A DNA stretch of 27,587 nt from Pinguiococcus pyrenoidosus (taxonomy: Eukaryota; Sar; Pinguiophyceae; Pinguiochrysidales; Pinguiochrysidaceae): contig JAAMXY010001496.1 of NCBI GenBank assembly GCA_019677205.1, positions 1 to 27,587 on the forward strand. The letters are read 5' to 3'. The translations under genes and the position numbers were made by a program. The notes under the pieces are model-generated. The model ran no database searches. It saw only the letters and a program-made list of their open reading frames with translations, and had not been told where the DNA came from. This document shows positions 10,613 to 18,285 of the stretch, piece after piece. Within the stretch, counting starts at the first letter, position 1. Every line of letters begins with the position of its first letter.

Positions 10613-11413
10613 ATGTCGGCGTGGGACGCTGCGCTTCAGAGCGCCGGCGCCAACGCCATGGGCATCGAGACGACGGAGAGCGACGCCGAGATGAGCCGCC
10701 TTGTGGACGCCTTGGACAAGTTCACGCACCAGGTGCAGCAGATCGACGCCATCGCCAGTCTGGTGGGCACGGCGAACGAGCGCGTGAGCACGAGAGACGA
10801 CCTGGACGTTCTCGCCAGCGGCTGCAAGCAGCAAAGCCTGCTGGTGGCGCGGATGTTCACCGAGAGCCTGCAGAACGCCCGAGAGAGAAGCGACCCGCGC
10901 GACAAATCGCGCGTGCGGAACAAGCTGCGGAGGGACTACGAGCGGGAGAAGAGGCGCTTCGCGGAGATCATTCATGACGTGGCGGAAAAGGAGCGAGAAG
11001 TGCCACGGGTGCAGAGTGACTCCGGGGAGCTCGGCGCCCCAACGGTGGGCTTGGGACAGGGGAACCTCAAGGCGCCTCTGCTCCAGAGCTTTGACAACGA
11101 CGAGCAGATATCCGCGCTCATTGCTCGCGAGCGGGGCGAGGAGATCGAGAAGCTCGCGAATAGTGTCCAGGAGATCAACCAGATCTACAAAGAGCTCGGA
11201 GAGATTGTGGAAGAGCAGCAGGTGGGCTTGGACGACATCGAGAGCCATGTGTCGCAGGCGCGGCAGCGGGCTCAGGCCGGGTATCGGGAGGTGCACAGCG
11301 CGTCGCGGATGCAGAACCAAGGGAACAAGATGCTGGCATATGGAGCTTGCGCCTTCATAACCCTAGCGATCATCGCCATCATGATCGCCTTCGGGGGCCA
11401 GATCTTCTCCTAG
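10613..11413 (+). CDS. Qa-SNARE, syntaxin family
   Basis: A single-exon gene of 266 residues encodes a t-SNARE that joins cognate SNAREs to drive membrane fusion. Residues 1-150 are helical and charged, consistent with an N-terminal Habc-type region. The SNARE motif spans about 173-235 (EEIEKLANSVQEINQIYKEL onward). The zero-layer glutamine is Q202 in the VEEQQ segment, followed by the family-typical LDDIESHV. A single C-terminal hydrophobic anchor of about 20 residues begins near A242 and leaves a very short lumenal tail, the normal tail-anchored topology. Overall pattern and size suit endosomal/vacuolar syntaxins of the syntaxin 7/12/Pep12 type, but the compartment is inference. The ATG at 10613 is preferred because upstream in-frame codons include no ATG and do not look coding. 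It converges on WDR43 with a spacer of about 195 nt. Confidence 0.92.
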   Translation: MSAWDAALQSAGANAMGIETTESDAEMSRLVDALDKFTHQVQQIDAIASLVGTANERVSTRDDLDVLASGCKQQSLLVARMFTESLQNARERSDPRDKSRVRNKLRRDYEREKRRFAEIIHDVAEKEREVPRVQSDSGELGAPTVGLGQGNLKAPLLQSFDNDEQISALIARERGEEIEKLANSVQEINQIYKELGEIVEEQQVGLDDIESHVSQARQRAQAGYREVHSASRMQNQGNKMLAYGACAFITLAIIAIMIAFGGQIFS

Positions 11414-11608
11414 TTAACGTATCTCGCACCGGCCTTAGTGAAGCAAGAGTAGCAGTAGCGATTGACTTGTGTCAGACCTACAGTATGTATCGACTGTGCA
11501 AGACCCATCGACGGTGTGAGGCCCATCGACTTGTCAATAGAGGAACTTGAGCGACGTACGTCTTCTTCGTCGTCTTTCTGTGTCCTCCTAGTCTTCGTAA
11601 TTCTCCTC

Positions 11609-11804
11609 CTAATCCTCCTCCTCCTCCTCCTCGTCGTCGTCAGCATCGTCGTCAGCATCGTCGTCAGCATCGTCGTCAGCATCGTCGTCGTCGTCTCCAT
11701 CAGCCTCGCTGCCATTCTCCTTCTCATCGCCGTCATCATCATCTTCATCATCTTCATCATCGTCCTCGTCATCATCATCATCATCTTCGTCGTCCCCTGC
11801 TTCA

Positions 11805-11839
<35 letters not shown>

Positions 11840-13669
11840 AGCGCCACGACCATGAGGCTTGCCATTCTCCAGATCGTTGCCCACGCCCATTTTGTTGGAT
11901 GCTTCGTCTCCTTCCTCTTCCATTTCCTCGGCATCGCCTTCATCGTCATCGTCGTCTTCTGCATCCTCCATTTCGTCGTCTGGCTCAACGTCTTCGTAGT
12001 CAACGAGCGGCTGCACAGGCTCCGCACTGGCTCGGGCTTGGCTGAGAATCAGATCCAGGCGGCCGGATATGCTCATCAGGGAGTGCAGTGTCCTTGTCCT
12101 CTCCTCGAGCACTTGGTGGACGACGGCCAGCTTCTCGTGGACGGCGGGCACTGACAGCACGTATGACGTGTGATGCGTCATCACCGCCTGAAGCCAGGGG
12201 CACAACTCCGGCAGCCGGGCCGGCCGTCTTTCTAGCCTATTCACGACCTCTTGCAGAAAAGGAAGGACCAGGGAGGCCGAGAGACGCTTGATCGTCGCAT
12301 CAATGACCCCGCTGTCCGTTGTTTGCAGGCAGAGCTCGACGAGCTTTCGATCGGAAGACTTCAGCGCCTGCGTCAAGACAGACTGCAATGATTCCTCTGC
12401 TGCAGTCTGCTTCCTCCGCTGCTGCTCGTTCTCGGACGCGCTTCTCTGCGCGAGCTCCTCCCGCAGCACCTTCAGGCGCTCCCCAAGGGTCGGCTCCGGT
12501 TCAGCCGACTTCTGCCGCTTGGGGTCGGCAGCGACCTCCTTCTCCGAGGCTTCCTGTTCCCGCCCGCGCTTGCCCTGCTGCGAGGCGGCGACCACATGAT
12601 ACTCCCCATTTGCTTGCTGGTTTTTCGCTCTCGGCCTGGGCGCGTCGTTGCTCCCATTGAGCGCCGTCGTGCTGGTGCATTGGTCCAGCAACTTCCCTTC
12701 CGCATCATAGAACGAAACCTCCTCAAACACGGGCGCTTCTAGGCTTCCGAGTGCGAGAACCAGCCGCACTCTGTCATCCGCCACTTGCTCGAAGCTGGCT
12801 GCGCGCACTGCTGCTGCATCGGCCCCAGTCGCACCCCGCGGACTGCTGCTGCTGCCCAGGAGCACAACCCTATGAGACGGGCCGCCGTCTCCCTGTGCCG
12901 GGATCACCTGGCAAAGGAAGCACTTTGATGTGCTCGTCGTGGCAGCCACGAAAACGGATTCTTCCTTCCCGGGCGGCGCGAGCGTGGCCAGCGCAATGGA
13001 GTCTGGCACATCCCCAAGTGAAAACGTGGCGAGGGCTTCCTTGCCCTTTCGCGACAAGTCGAAGACGCTGACGTCTCGACTCGCTTCCGCCGCCACTCCC
13101 AAGTACCTCCCGTTGCTGGACAGCACCAGAGCAGACACTCGACTGGCTTGGCCGGCCACGAGGCTCCGTATCTTCTTCCCGCTCTCAAGACTGACAACTC
13201 GAATGTTCACGCCTCCGACGACCACCGCGTCTTGGTGCGGGTGGATGCACATGGCCGAGCCGCCAGACTTGAGGCCCGCCAGCGTCTGCAGCAGCTGTCC
13301 ACTCTTGACGTCATAGACGCAAATCTCCTTCTCTCTGGACGCCGTGAGCAGCTGCGTCCCATTCTTGGCGAACGCCACGGCCGTCACTTCTTGCCCAGCC
13401 TCGCCACAAGTGCTCACCACCACTCCCCGCTGCAGATCCCAGACGCTGCTGGTGCCCGAGCGACTTCCGCATGCCAGCAGGCCCAACTTGGTGCCCTTGG
13501 CAGGGCGGAACCAGGCCGTGCAGCTGTACTGCTTGAGGAAATGCTCCTTCTCGGCGAGCGCGAAGCGCAGCTTGCCACGAACAGCGTCCCACACGCGTAT
13601 TCGACTGTCAGCGCTCAGCACCGCCAGATTACGCGCATTGCCATCGAAGATCCGCAGGCGCCGGTCCAT
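11609..13669 (-). CDS. WDR43: WDR43/UTP5 homolog, small-subunit processome
   Basis: A single-exon gene of 686 residues. The family works in the t-UTP subcomplex of the nucleolar SSU processome, in early pre-18S rRNA transcription and processing. The N-terminal ~300 residues form WD40 repeats (RIRVWDAVRGK, SSVWDLQRG, ICVYDVKSG, VSVFDLS). A basic linker has nuclear-localisation-like clusters (GKRGREQ, DPKRQKS). A UTP12-type helical domain follows at about 410-540 (LQSVLTQALKSSDRKLVEL, LPFLQEVVNRLERRPARL, CPWLQAVMTHHTSYVLS). The last ~125 residues are almost entirely Asp/Glu, an extreme version of the acidic tail common in nucleolar proteins, encoded by simple repeats. The start ATG at 13669 opens directly into WD repeat 1 with no in-frame alternative nearby. 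It is divergent from the plastid GTPase gene, with an AT-rich spacer. Confidence 0.9.
11612..11850 (-). repeat. Simple-sequence tract encoding the acidic tail
   Basis: Several tandem arrays lie inside the WDR43 coding region. A 12-bp unit TCGTCGTCAGCA is repeated exactly four times at 11634-11681, encoding an Asp-Asp-Asp-Ala period on the minus strand. ATC/TCA-type triplets lie around 11725-11785. A CCTCGT hexamer array at about 11806-11838 encodes Glu-Asp pairs. All unit lengths are multiples of three, so the frame is kept. Confidence 0.9.
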
Positions 13670-13964
13670 GCTGGTGCCTCCTCAGCGAGGCGAAAGCGGG
13701 CTGAACACCCATAAGTCCAAACCAGGCCCGAAGCTCCGGACAGATGGAAAATCAATCAGGAAAATCCATATTCACAATCAAGTTTTTCGGCGCAAAAATA
13801 TATATTATATCCTAATTTTAATTTAAATAGATATTTCCAAACAATTTTCATCGCTGACTTTCGAGGTCTTGCGCGACCTCGATACTGGACACCGCGATCA
13901 AAGCTGCTCGAAGGCTGTTGTTGTTTCGCTCCGAAGGAAGTGCAAGTGCTCTTGTTGAAAAAGG
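13670..13964. promoter_or_regulatory. Divergent promoter spacer with AT-rich island
   Basis: This 295-nt stretch lies between WDR43 (minus) and the plastid GTPase (plus). About 13780-13855 is nearly pure A/T with TATATATTATAT-like runs, in sharp contrast to the GC-rich flanks. It is a likely shared promoter region for two ribosome-biogenesis genes, one nucleolar and one predicted plastidic. No further element is assignable by eye. Confidence 0.4.
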
Positions 13965-15275
13965 ATGGGATCCCAGCGCCGGCCTTGGCCTGTGGTGCTG
14001 TGCATCAGCTTCTCGATGCTATGGCTGGCCTCTGCTTTCGTGGCGCGTGGACCTGTGGCTTGGTCGCGCAGTCGCGCGGTCCTGCGGCCTCTGTCTCGGG
14101 AGACGCTCGCCTTGTACAGCTCTCTGGGCGACAAAGCGCCTTCAGCCAGACGTAATGCATCGAGCAGAGCGCGGCCGAGTCCAACGAAGACGGGCTACTT
14201 CCAGCAGATACCCGCCATCCGTCCTGTTCCCGAGATTTTCAACCGCGCGCGCCGCATCGCGCTGGGGAGCTCGCCGGATGGCGTGAGCAAGAACCCTCGC
14301 GAGCGCGCGGGGAAGCAGGGGGCTGTGCGGATGCAAGCGCTGAGTGCCGGCATCAGCAAGCCGCTGGGGGAAGTCCTGGAGGTGTTCCGGCTGCTGAAGC
14401 TGGGCAAGCGGATGCACCCGTTCGAGAAGAAGCTGGCGGAGCTGACCATCACCGCGTTTGAGAAGCGCGGATGTCCGCCGCTGGAAGAGCTGCTGGCGGA
14501 AGTGCGCGAGGTGCGCAAGGAATGCATAGAGATTGGGAAGAAGTGGGCCGCCGAGTGCAAGGACGCCCCCTCGGCGCGGCTTGCAGATGAATGTCAGAAA
14601 AGCGGCTTCGAGGAGATGGCGCTGGTGGTAGATCAGTGCCGGGAGAGCGTGATGCACCTCGTGGAACTAGTGAAGGATCTCCGGAGAGTACCGGTGGTGG
14701 ATCTCTTGGTGCCCAGCGTCGTGCTTGTCGGAGCACCCAACGTTGGCAAGTCGAGCATCGTCCGTCGGATCAGCAGCGGAACGCCCGAGGTGAACAACTA
14801 CCCGTTCACGACGCGAGGCGTCACCATCGGCCACGTCTCCAACGAAGAGGTCTTTCAGATTTTTGGCAAGGACTGCCAGGTGATGGACACTCCGGGCATG
14901 CTCGAGCGCGCGGAGGATGACCGCAACGAGATGGAGGAGCTCACGATCGGGTCCATGCTCTACTTGCCCACAGCGGTGATCTTCGTCATGGATCCCTCCG
15001 GCATGAGTGGAACCCCGTTTCCATCTCAGCGTCGGATTCGAGACGCTATCCGGCAGCGGTTCCCCAGGAGACCCTGGGTGGACGTCGTCTCGAAGAGTGA
15101 CGCGGACAGGGGCGAGGATTACGACGCCTCCCTCGAGCCAGAAGGATGTCTGCACATTAGCGTTGCAGAGGAGACGAACGTAGATGATCTCGTCGCGCGA
15201 GTGCATCAGATGCTTGAGGAGGTTGCTCAGGTACTGCAAGAGAGAGCCGCCCAGGCCCGGGAAGCAGACGCATAG
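13965..15275 (+). CDS. Plastid-targeted NOG1/OBG-like GTPase
   Basis: A single-exon gene of 436 residues. Residues 1-24 form a hydrophobic ER signal peptide ending in ASAF (F25), the cleavage motif of complex red plastids. An Arg/Ser-rich stretch to about residue 75 is the likely transit peptide. The helical region at 130-245 resembles the NOG1 N-terminal domain (LKLGKRMHPFEKKLAELT). The G domain follows: G1 GAPNVGKSS (256-264), switch region NNYPFTTRG, G3 DTPGM (308-312), and G4 at 376-379 reading SKSD, where NKxD is canonical. NOG1 acts in large-subunit ribosome assembly in the nucleolus; a plastid role in 50S maturation is inferred from the presequence. The protein stops shortly after the G domain and lacks the long C-terminal region of nucleolar NOG1, so it is a shorter paralogue, not the nucleolar protein. 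It is divergent from WDR43. Confidence 0.87.
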   Translation: MGSQRRPWPVVLCISFSMLWLASAFVARGPVAWSRSRAVLRPLSRETLALYSSLGDKAPSARRNASSRARPSPTKTGYFQQIPAIRPVPEIFNRARRIALGSSPDGVSKNPRERAGKQGAVRMQALSAGISKPLGEVLEVFRLLKLGKRMHPFEKKLAELTITAFEKRGCPPLEELLAEVREVRKECIEIGKKWAAECKDAPSARLADECQKSGFEEMALVVDQCRESVMHLVELVKDLRRVPVVDLLVPSVVLVGAPNVGKSSIVRRISSGTPEVNNYPFTTRGVTIGHVSNEEVFQIFGKDCQVMDTPGMLERAEDDRNEMEELTIGSMLYLPTAVIFVMDPSGMSGTPFPSQRRIRDAIRQRFPRRPWVDVVSKSDADRGEDYDASLEPEGCLHISVAEETNVDDLVARVHQMLEEVAQVLQERAAQAREADA

Positions 15276-15384
15276 GATAAAGCTTCATGCACGCGACTGC
15301 TTCCTTGTGAGAGCGAGCTACCGCTTTCGCTGTGACTTCCTGCTCCTCGCGCAAGTCCCACAAGCGTGTCCACAGCGTGCAGTC

Positions 15385-16004
15385 TCAGAAGCGATACTTG
15401 TAAGCAGGGAGATCGAATCGCTTGGACGGCATCGCCTTCTTCTGGTGCGGCTGAGGCCCGAAGAGCAGATCCACCTTCACCTTCTTTCGCTTCAGCTTCC
15501 GTTTCGCTTCCTGTAGGCCGCGGCGAGAGAAGCGAGGTGTGGAGCCCACACCTGTGAGACGCCAAGAAGCCACGGCCGCTGTGTTTCAGACAGATTGCGC
15601 ACCTCTTTCGCCTCTAATCTTTGGTTGAATCTCTCAATGTCCTCTGGCGTCTGCCCCTGATACCAGGTCATCAGCTTGTTGTACTGCTTGTCCACTTCGT
15701 CATCGTCCTTGATGGCGTCTTTGAGATACTCGTCCAAGTACTTCTCCAGCCCCGGAATCTCGTCCTCGCTCAGCACGACCCCGATCGGCAGGTCCAGGTT
15801 GCCGGGCTTGAACTTCTCGGCCAGCGCTCGCGCTTCGTGGTCCGCATCCAGCTGCTTCAGCTCCGCTTTCTCTTTCCAGGTCAAGGACTCGTAGCCCCGC
15901 ATCCACCAGCGCCTGTGCGGTTGGTAGCCCATGGCGCAGCTGGTGGAGTGGAAGAGCCGCCGATGCCTCGCAGGCTTGACGAGCCCGAGGGCCAGCCTCT
16001 GCAT
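15385..16004 (-). CDS. Unrecognised basic protein, probable mitochondrial presequence
   Basis: Two exons on the minus strand: 16004-15603 and 15510-15385, with a 92-nt GT-AG intron, phase 0, giving 175 residues. A second donor at 15551 would leave a 41-nt intron and add 17 residues. The 92-nt choice fits the intron lengths of the window and continues a basic helix smoothly (RLEAKE to EAKRKLKRKKVK). The N-terminus (MQRLALGLVKPARHRRLF) has spaced arginines, hydrophobics and no acids, typical of a mitochondrial presequence. The rest is a soluble, charged, helical protein with an aromatic start (HRRWWMRGYESLTWKEKAEL) and an acidic centre (DAIKDDDEVDKQYNKL). The C-terminal tail is basic and aromatic, ending in KYRF. 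The size and basic ends could suit a mitoribosomal or respiratory-complex accessory subunit, but no family is recognised. Confidence 0.7.
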
Positions 16005-16420
16005 CTTTTCTTCGGACTGTTCAGATTACACAAAAACCGCGCGGAAACCTTGAGCGGCGCGCGCCGCACCTGCTCGTTGACGGTTACAATAGTCCGATCT
16101 TCCAAACTGAGGTACTCAAGCGCCGCAGTACCCTTTTGAAGTACCGTTCGGGTTGGATCCAGCGCTGCAAGCGAAGTGTACGCACGTGGCCCGCTTCGCA
16201 CCCGCTGAGCTTGTCCTCCCGCGCTTCCTGGAGCTCTCCGCCGTCCTTGCCGAGGAGATTTGAAAAGGTGAGATGCGAAACGCCGCACAGCGGCGTGAAC
16301 GCGCGTGCGAGGCGGTCTCAAAGTTCGATCCGGGAAGATCAGCTGAAGCCGAGGCTTCGCAGGAGTCTGACGGCGTTTTCGTGTCGATGTTCTGCTGACG
16401 TTTCTCTCTTTCTTGTGGCC
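16005..16420. promoter_or_regulatory. Divergent intergenic spacer
   Basis: This 416-nt spacer separates the start of the minus-strand presequence gene from the start of the thylakoid-protein gene. It is GC-rich, unlike the other divergent spacers, with no obvious TATA element. It probably contains both 5' UTRs and promoters. A tRNA-like GTTCGATCC at about 16323 lacks a matching acceptor stem and is not called. Confidence 0.35.
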
Positions 16421-17034
16421 ATGGCCCTCCAGAAAGTCACCATGATGCTCAAGTTGATGGTTTCGGCGCTCCTTGTCGCGCAAGCGGCGGCCTTCGGTCT
16501 GAAATCCTCCCTCGGTGAGCGTTTTCCCGCCTGAGTTGATTGGGGTGATCCGCGCGAGTGGATCTTCGAAGCGAGCGTCTGCCGCTCACCTCGACACGCC
16601 TCTTCGTTCACAGCTGCCAAGACGCGCAGCGGCTCGTCCCTCCAGATGAAGCTTGGAGAGAACCTGCGGAACGCCGCCGCGTCGGCCGTGATCGCGGCCG
16701 CGGCACTTAACCTCGGTCCCGGCATCGCTTCCGCGGAGACCGAGGTCCGCCAGGGAATGTACAAGGAGTACACGATTGAGAAGAAGTCGCAGCAGGTGAT
16801 TGATCTGCGTCGCGGAGTCGACCACCCGCGTCATGAGCCTGACTTGGACTTTGCAACCTTCCCCTCCGCTCTCTCCAGTATGACAACGCCGCCAGCGGCT
16901 TCAAGTCCAAGGAGGAGACGGCTTCTGGCAAGAACAGATATGTCGCTGTGCTTGGCGTGCTTGTCGTCGGCTCGTTCATCATCCCCATGGCACAGTACTG
17001 GTGGTACATCAAGGACGACGAGCCGCTGCAGTAG
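16421..17034 (+). CDS. Thylakoid-targeted small single-span membrane protein
   Basis: Three exons, 16421-16514, 16614-16795 and 16879-17034, with GT-AG introns of 99 and 83 nt in phases 1 and 0, give 143 residues. Targeting looks tripartite. An ER signal peptide ends near residue 24 (LLVAQAAAF), then a short Ser/Lys/Arg transit segment (about 25-43, ending SSLQMK). A second, alanine-rich signal of thylakoid-lumen type ends in GIASA before ETEVRQ. The mature part is about 75 residues: a charged lumenal N-terminus, then one C-terminal membrane span (YVAVLGVLVVGSFIIPMAQY) and a short tail WWYIKDDEPLQ. This layout suits a nucleus-encoded photosystem small or accessory subunit with its N-terminus in the lumen. 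I do not recognise a named subunit, so the photosystem role is inference. Two ATGs further in (16441 and 16444) are alternative starts. Confidence 0.78.
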
Positions 17035-17429
17035 GCAGGGTAGTGCGAGGGCAACTGTCGTCGTTAGTGGGATGATGAGCGGGGCTTCGAAGCGAGCAGT
17101 TCGTCTGTGTACAGCAGTGGTAGATTGAATGGCGGTCCTCTTCCCGCGCGCAAAGCTGTAGATCATCATACGTTCAGGCGTTGAACTCCGCTCAGTTCTC
17201 CGATCGGGCGACGCAATATTGGGGATGCAACACGCAACATCAGCGTTTCGTTTTCCGATCTAGCAGCTTTACACAACCGAAACTTACAGCCAGCTCTATG
17301 CTTTGCGCATTCAGCAGAGCGGTACAAACATTCTTACAACGCGGAAAGACCAAGCAAGGGACGGAGGGCAGCAATATGGACGAGGGGGGGGGGAGCTTCA
17401 GTCGCTTGCCAGATGCGAGCAAATGGCCG
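17035..17429. other. Convergent spacer (3' UTRs)
   Basis: This 395-nt stretch lies between the stops of the thylakoid-protein gene and the Yippee gene. It contains a run of about nine G residues near 17387-17395. Open frames exist but show no domain. It is probably 3' UTR sequence. Confidence 0.4.
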
Positions 17430-18285
17430 TCATGACCAGTTCTCCTTGTTCAGCTTGACCTTCTCGCAGACGTACTTGCCCACCTTGTACTGCTGGGCGG
17501 CCTCAAACGCCTCTTCGTACTTCCAGCCAAGCAGCGAATTGCACTGCATACAGTAGACGTCGGCGACGGTGTGGAGGCCCGTGATGAGCAACCGATCTTC
17601 GCTGTCTCCCACGCGCACGTTCACCCTGCAGGGGAGGACGATATGGCAAGCATTAGGCATCCATCGCGGATGGATGCTGCATTGCTACAAGTTGCCACAA
17701 GTTGCCACAAGTTGCCACAAGTTGCCACAAGTCGCTACAAGCTTCCGCAAGCTGTCATGGCCACTGCCTTCGCTGCCTCATGCACAAGCTATCATCCCGC
17801 AACACTTCACGCGGTCCAGCGGTCCTCCTCTTGGGAGCGTTTCCTCCAAGCTACGAATTCGAGAAGGCCCTGGCCATACTTACAAGCTGTCCATGAGATA
17901 AGCCCGTCCTCCACGGCCATGGAAGGACTGTGGCGAGGGCGAAAGACTGGTGAGGCGCTGTGCCATGTCGCATCGCTGCTGCCGAAGCTTGACCCATGCG
18001 CAAGTTCAAAATTCTTCGTACCTTGGAGATGATCTCATCGTAGCACGCCAGGTGTGTTCGGCACTCCGCGCAGCTGAAGATGCGGGGCCCGTCAAGATAC
18101 TCCTGTGCGCATCGTGTGGTCATTCCAGAGCTGCACCTCGCGACCAGTCCATCTCGACCGCTGAACTGTCGCACCTTCTCTGATGAACAGCTGGTGCTGG
18201 ACAGCGTGTCGCTACTGGCCTGTTCCTCGCCAGAGCGCCGCAAGCGGTCCAGCTGAAGCACTCGCATGATGTTGGTGAGCGCCAT
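17430..18285 (-). CDS. YPEL: Yippee-like zinc-binding protein
   Basis: Three exons on the minus strand: 18285-18022, 17927-17884 and 17625-17430. The GT-AG introns are 94 and 258 nt in phases 0 and 2, giving 167 residues. Yippee proteins are highly conserved nuclear/centrosomal proteins of about 115-120 residues with one zinc-binding fold. Both zinc knuckles are present: C72-x2-C75 ([11 protein letters not shown]) and C128-x2-C131 ([14 protein letters not shown]). The 44-nt middle exon supplies [15 protein letters not shown], matching the family's conserved centre. The family-typical [13 protein letters not shown] and WKYEEAFE follow. If translation begins at the ATG at 18123, the protein is 113 residues, normal for the family. 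The upstream in-frame ATG at 18285 adds 54 polar residues, and the frame stays open far upstream without a domain. The true start is therefore unsure. Intron 2 carries a 10-bp tandem repeat. Confidence 0.88.
17657..17677. repeat. Perfect inverted repeat, 9-bp arms
   Basis: GCATCCATC and GATGGATGC flank a 3-nt spacer (GCG), forming a perfect hairpin-capable palindrome. It lies in intron 2 of the Yippee gene, close to the acceptor site and next to the 10-bp repeat array. Confidence 0.7.
17681..17750. repeat. 10-bp tandem repeat array in an intron
   Basis: Seven consecutive 10-bp units are present. The four central copies of GTTGCCACAA (17691-17730) are identical and are flanked by three diverged copies (17681-17690, 17731-17740, 17741-17750). 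The array lies in intron 2 of the Yippee gene, 56-125 nt upstream of the acceptor on the minus strand. Confidence 0.9.

Noticed and set aside
11462-12154. Plus-strand frame rich in Val/Ile/Leu that looks like a multi-span membrane protein
   Set aside because: It is the antisense shadow of the Asp/Glu-coding simple repeats of WDR43: GAC/GAG/GAT read backwards gives hydrophobic codons.
13148-13714. Plus-strand frame opposite the WDR43 N-terminus
   Set aside because: It is antisense to clear WD40 repeats, has no domain, and is a shadow frame.
16255-16340. Possible tRNA around GTTCGATCC at about 16323
   Set aside because: No matching acceptor or D stem could be formed in the preceding 80 nt; treated as chance in a spacer.
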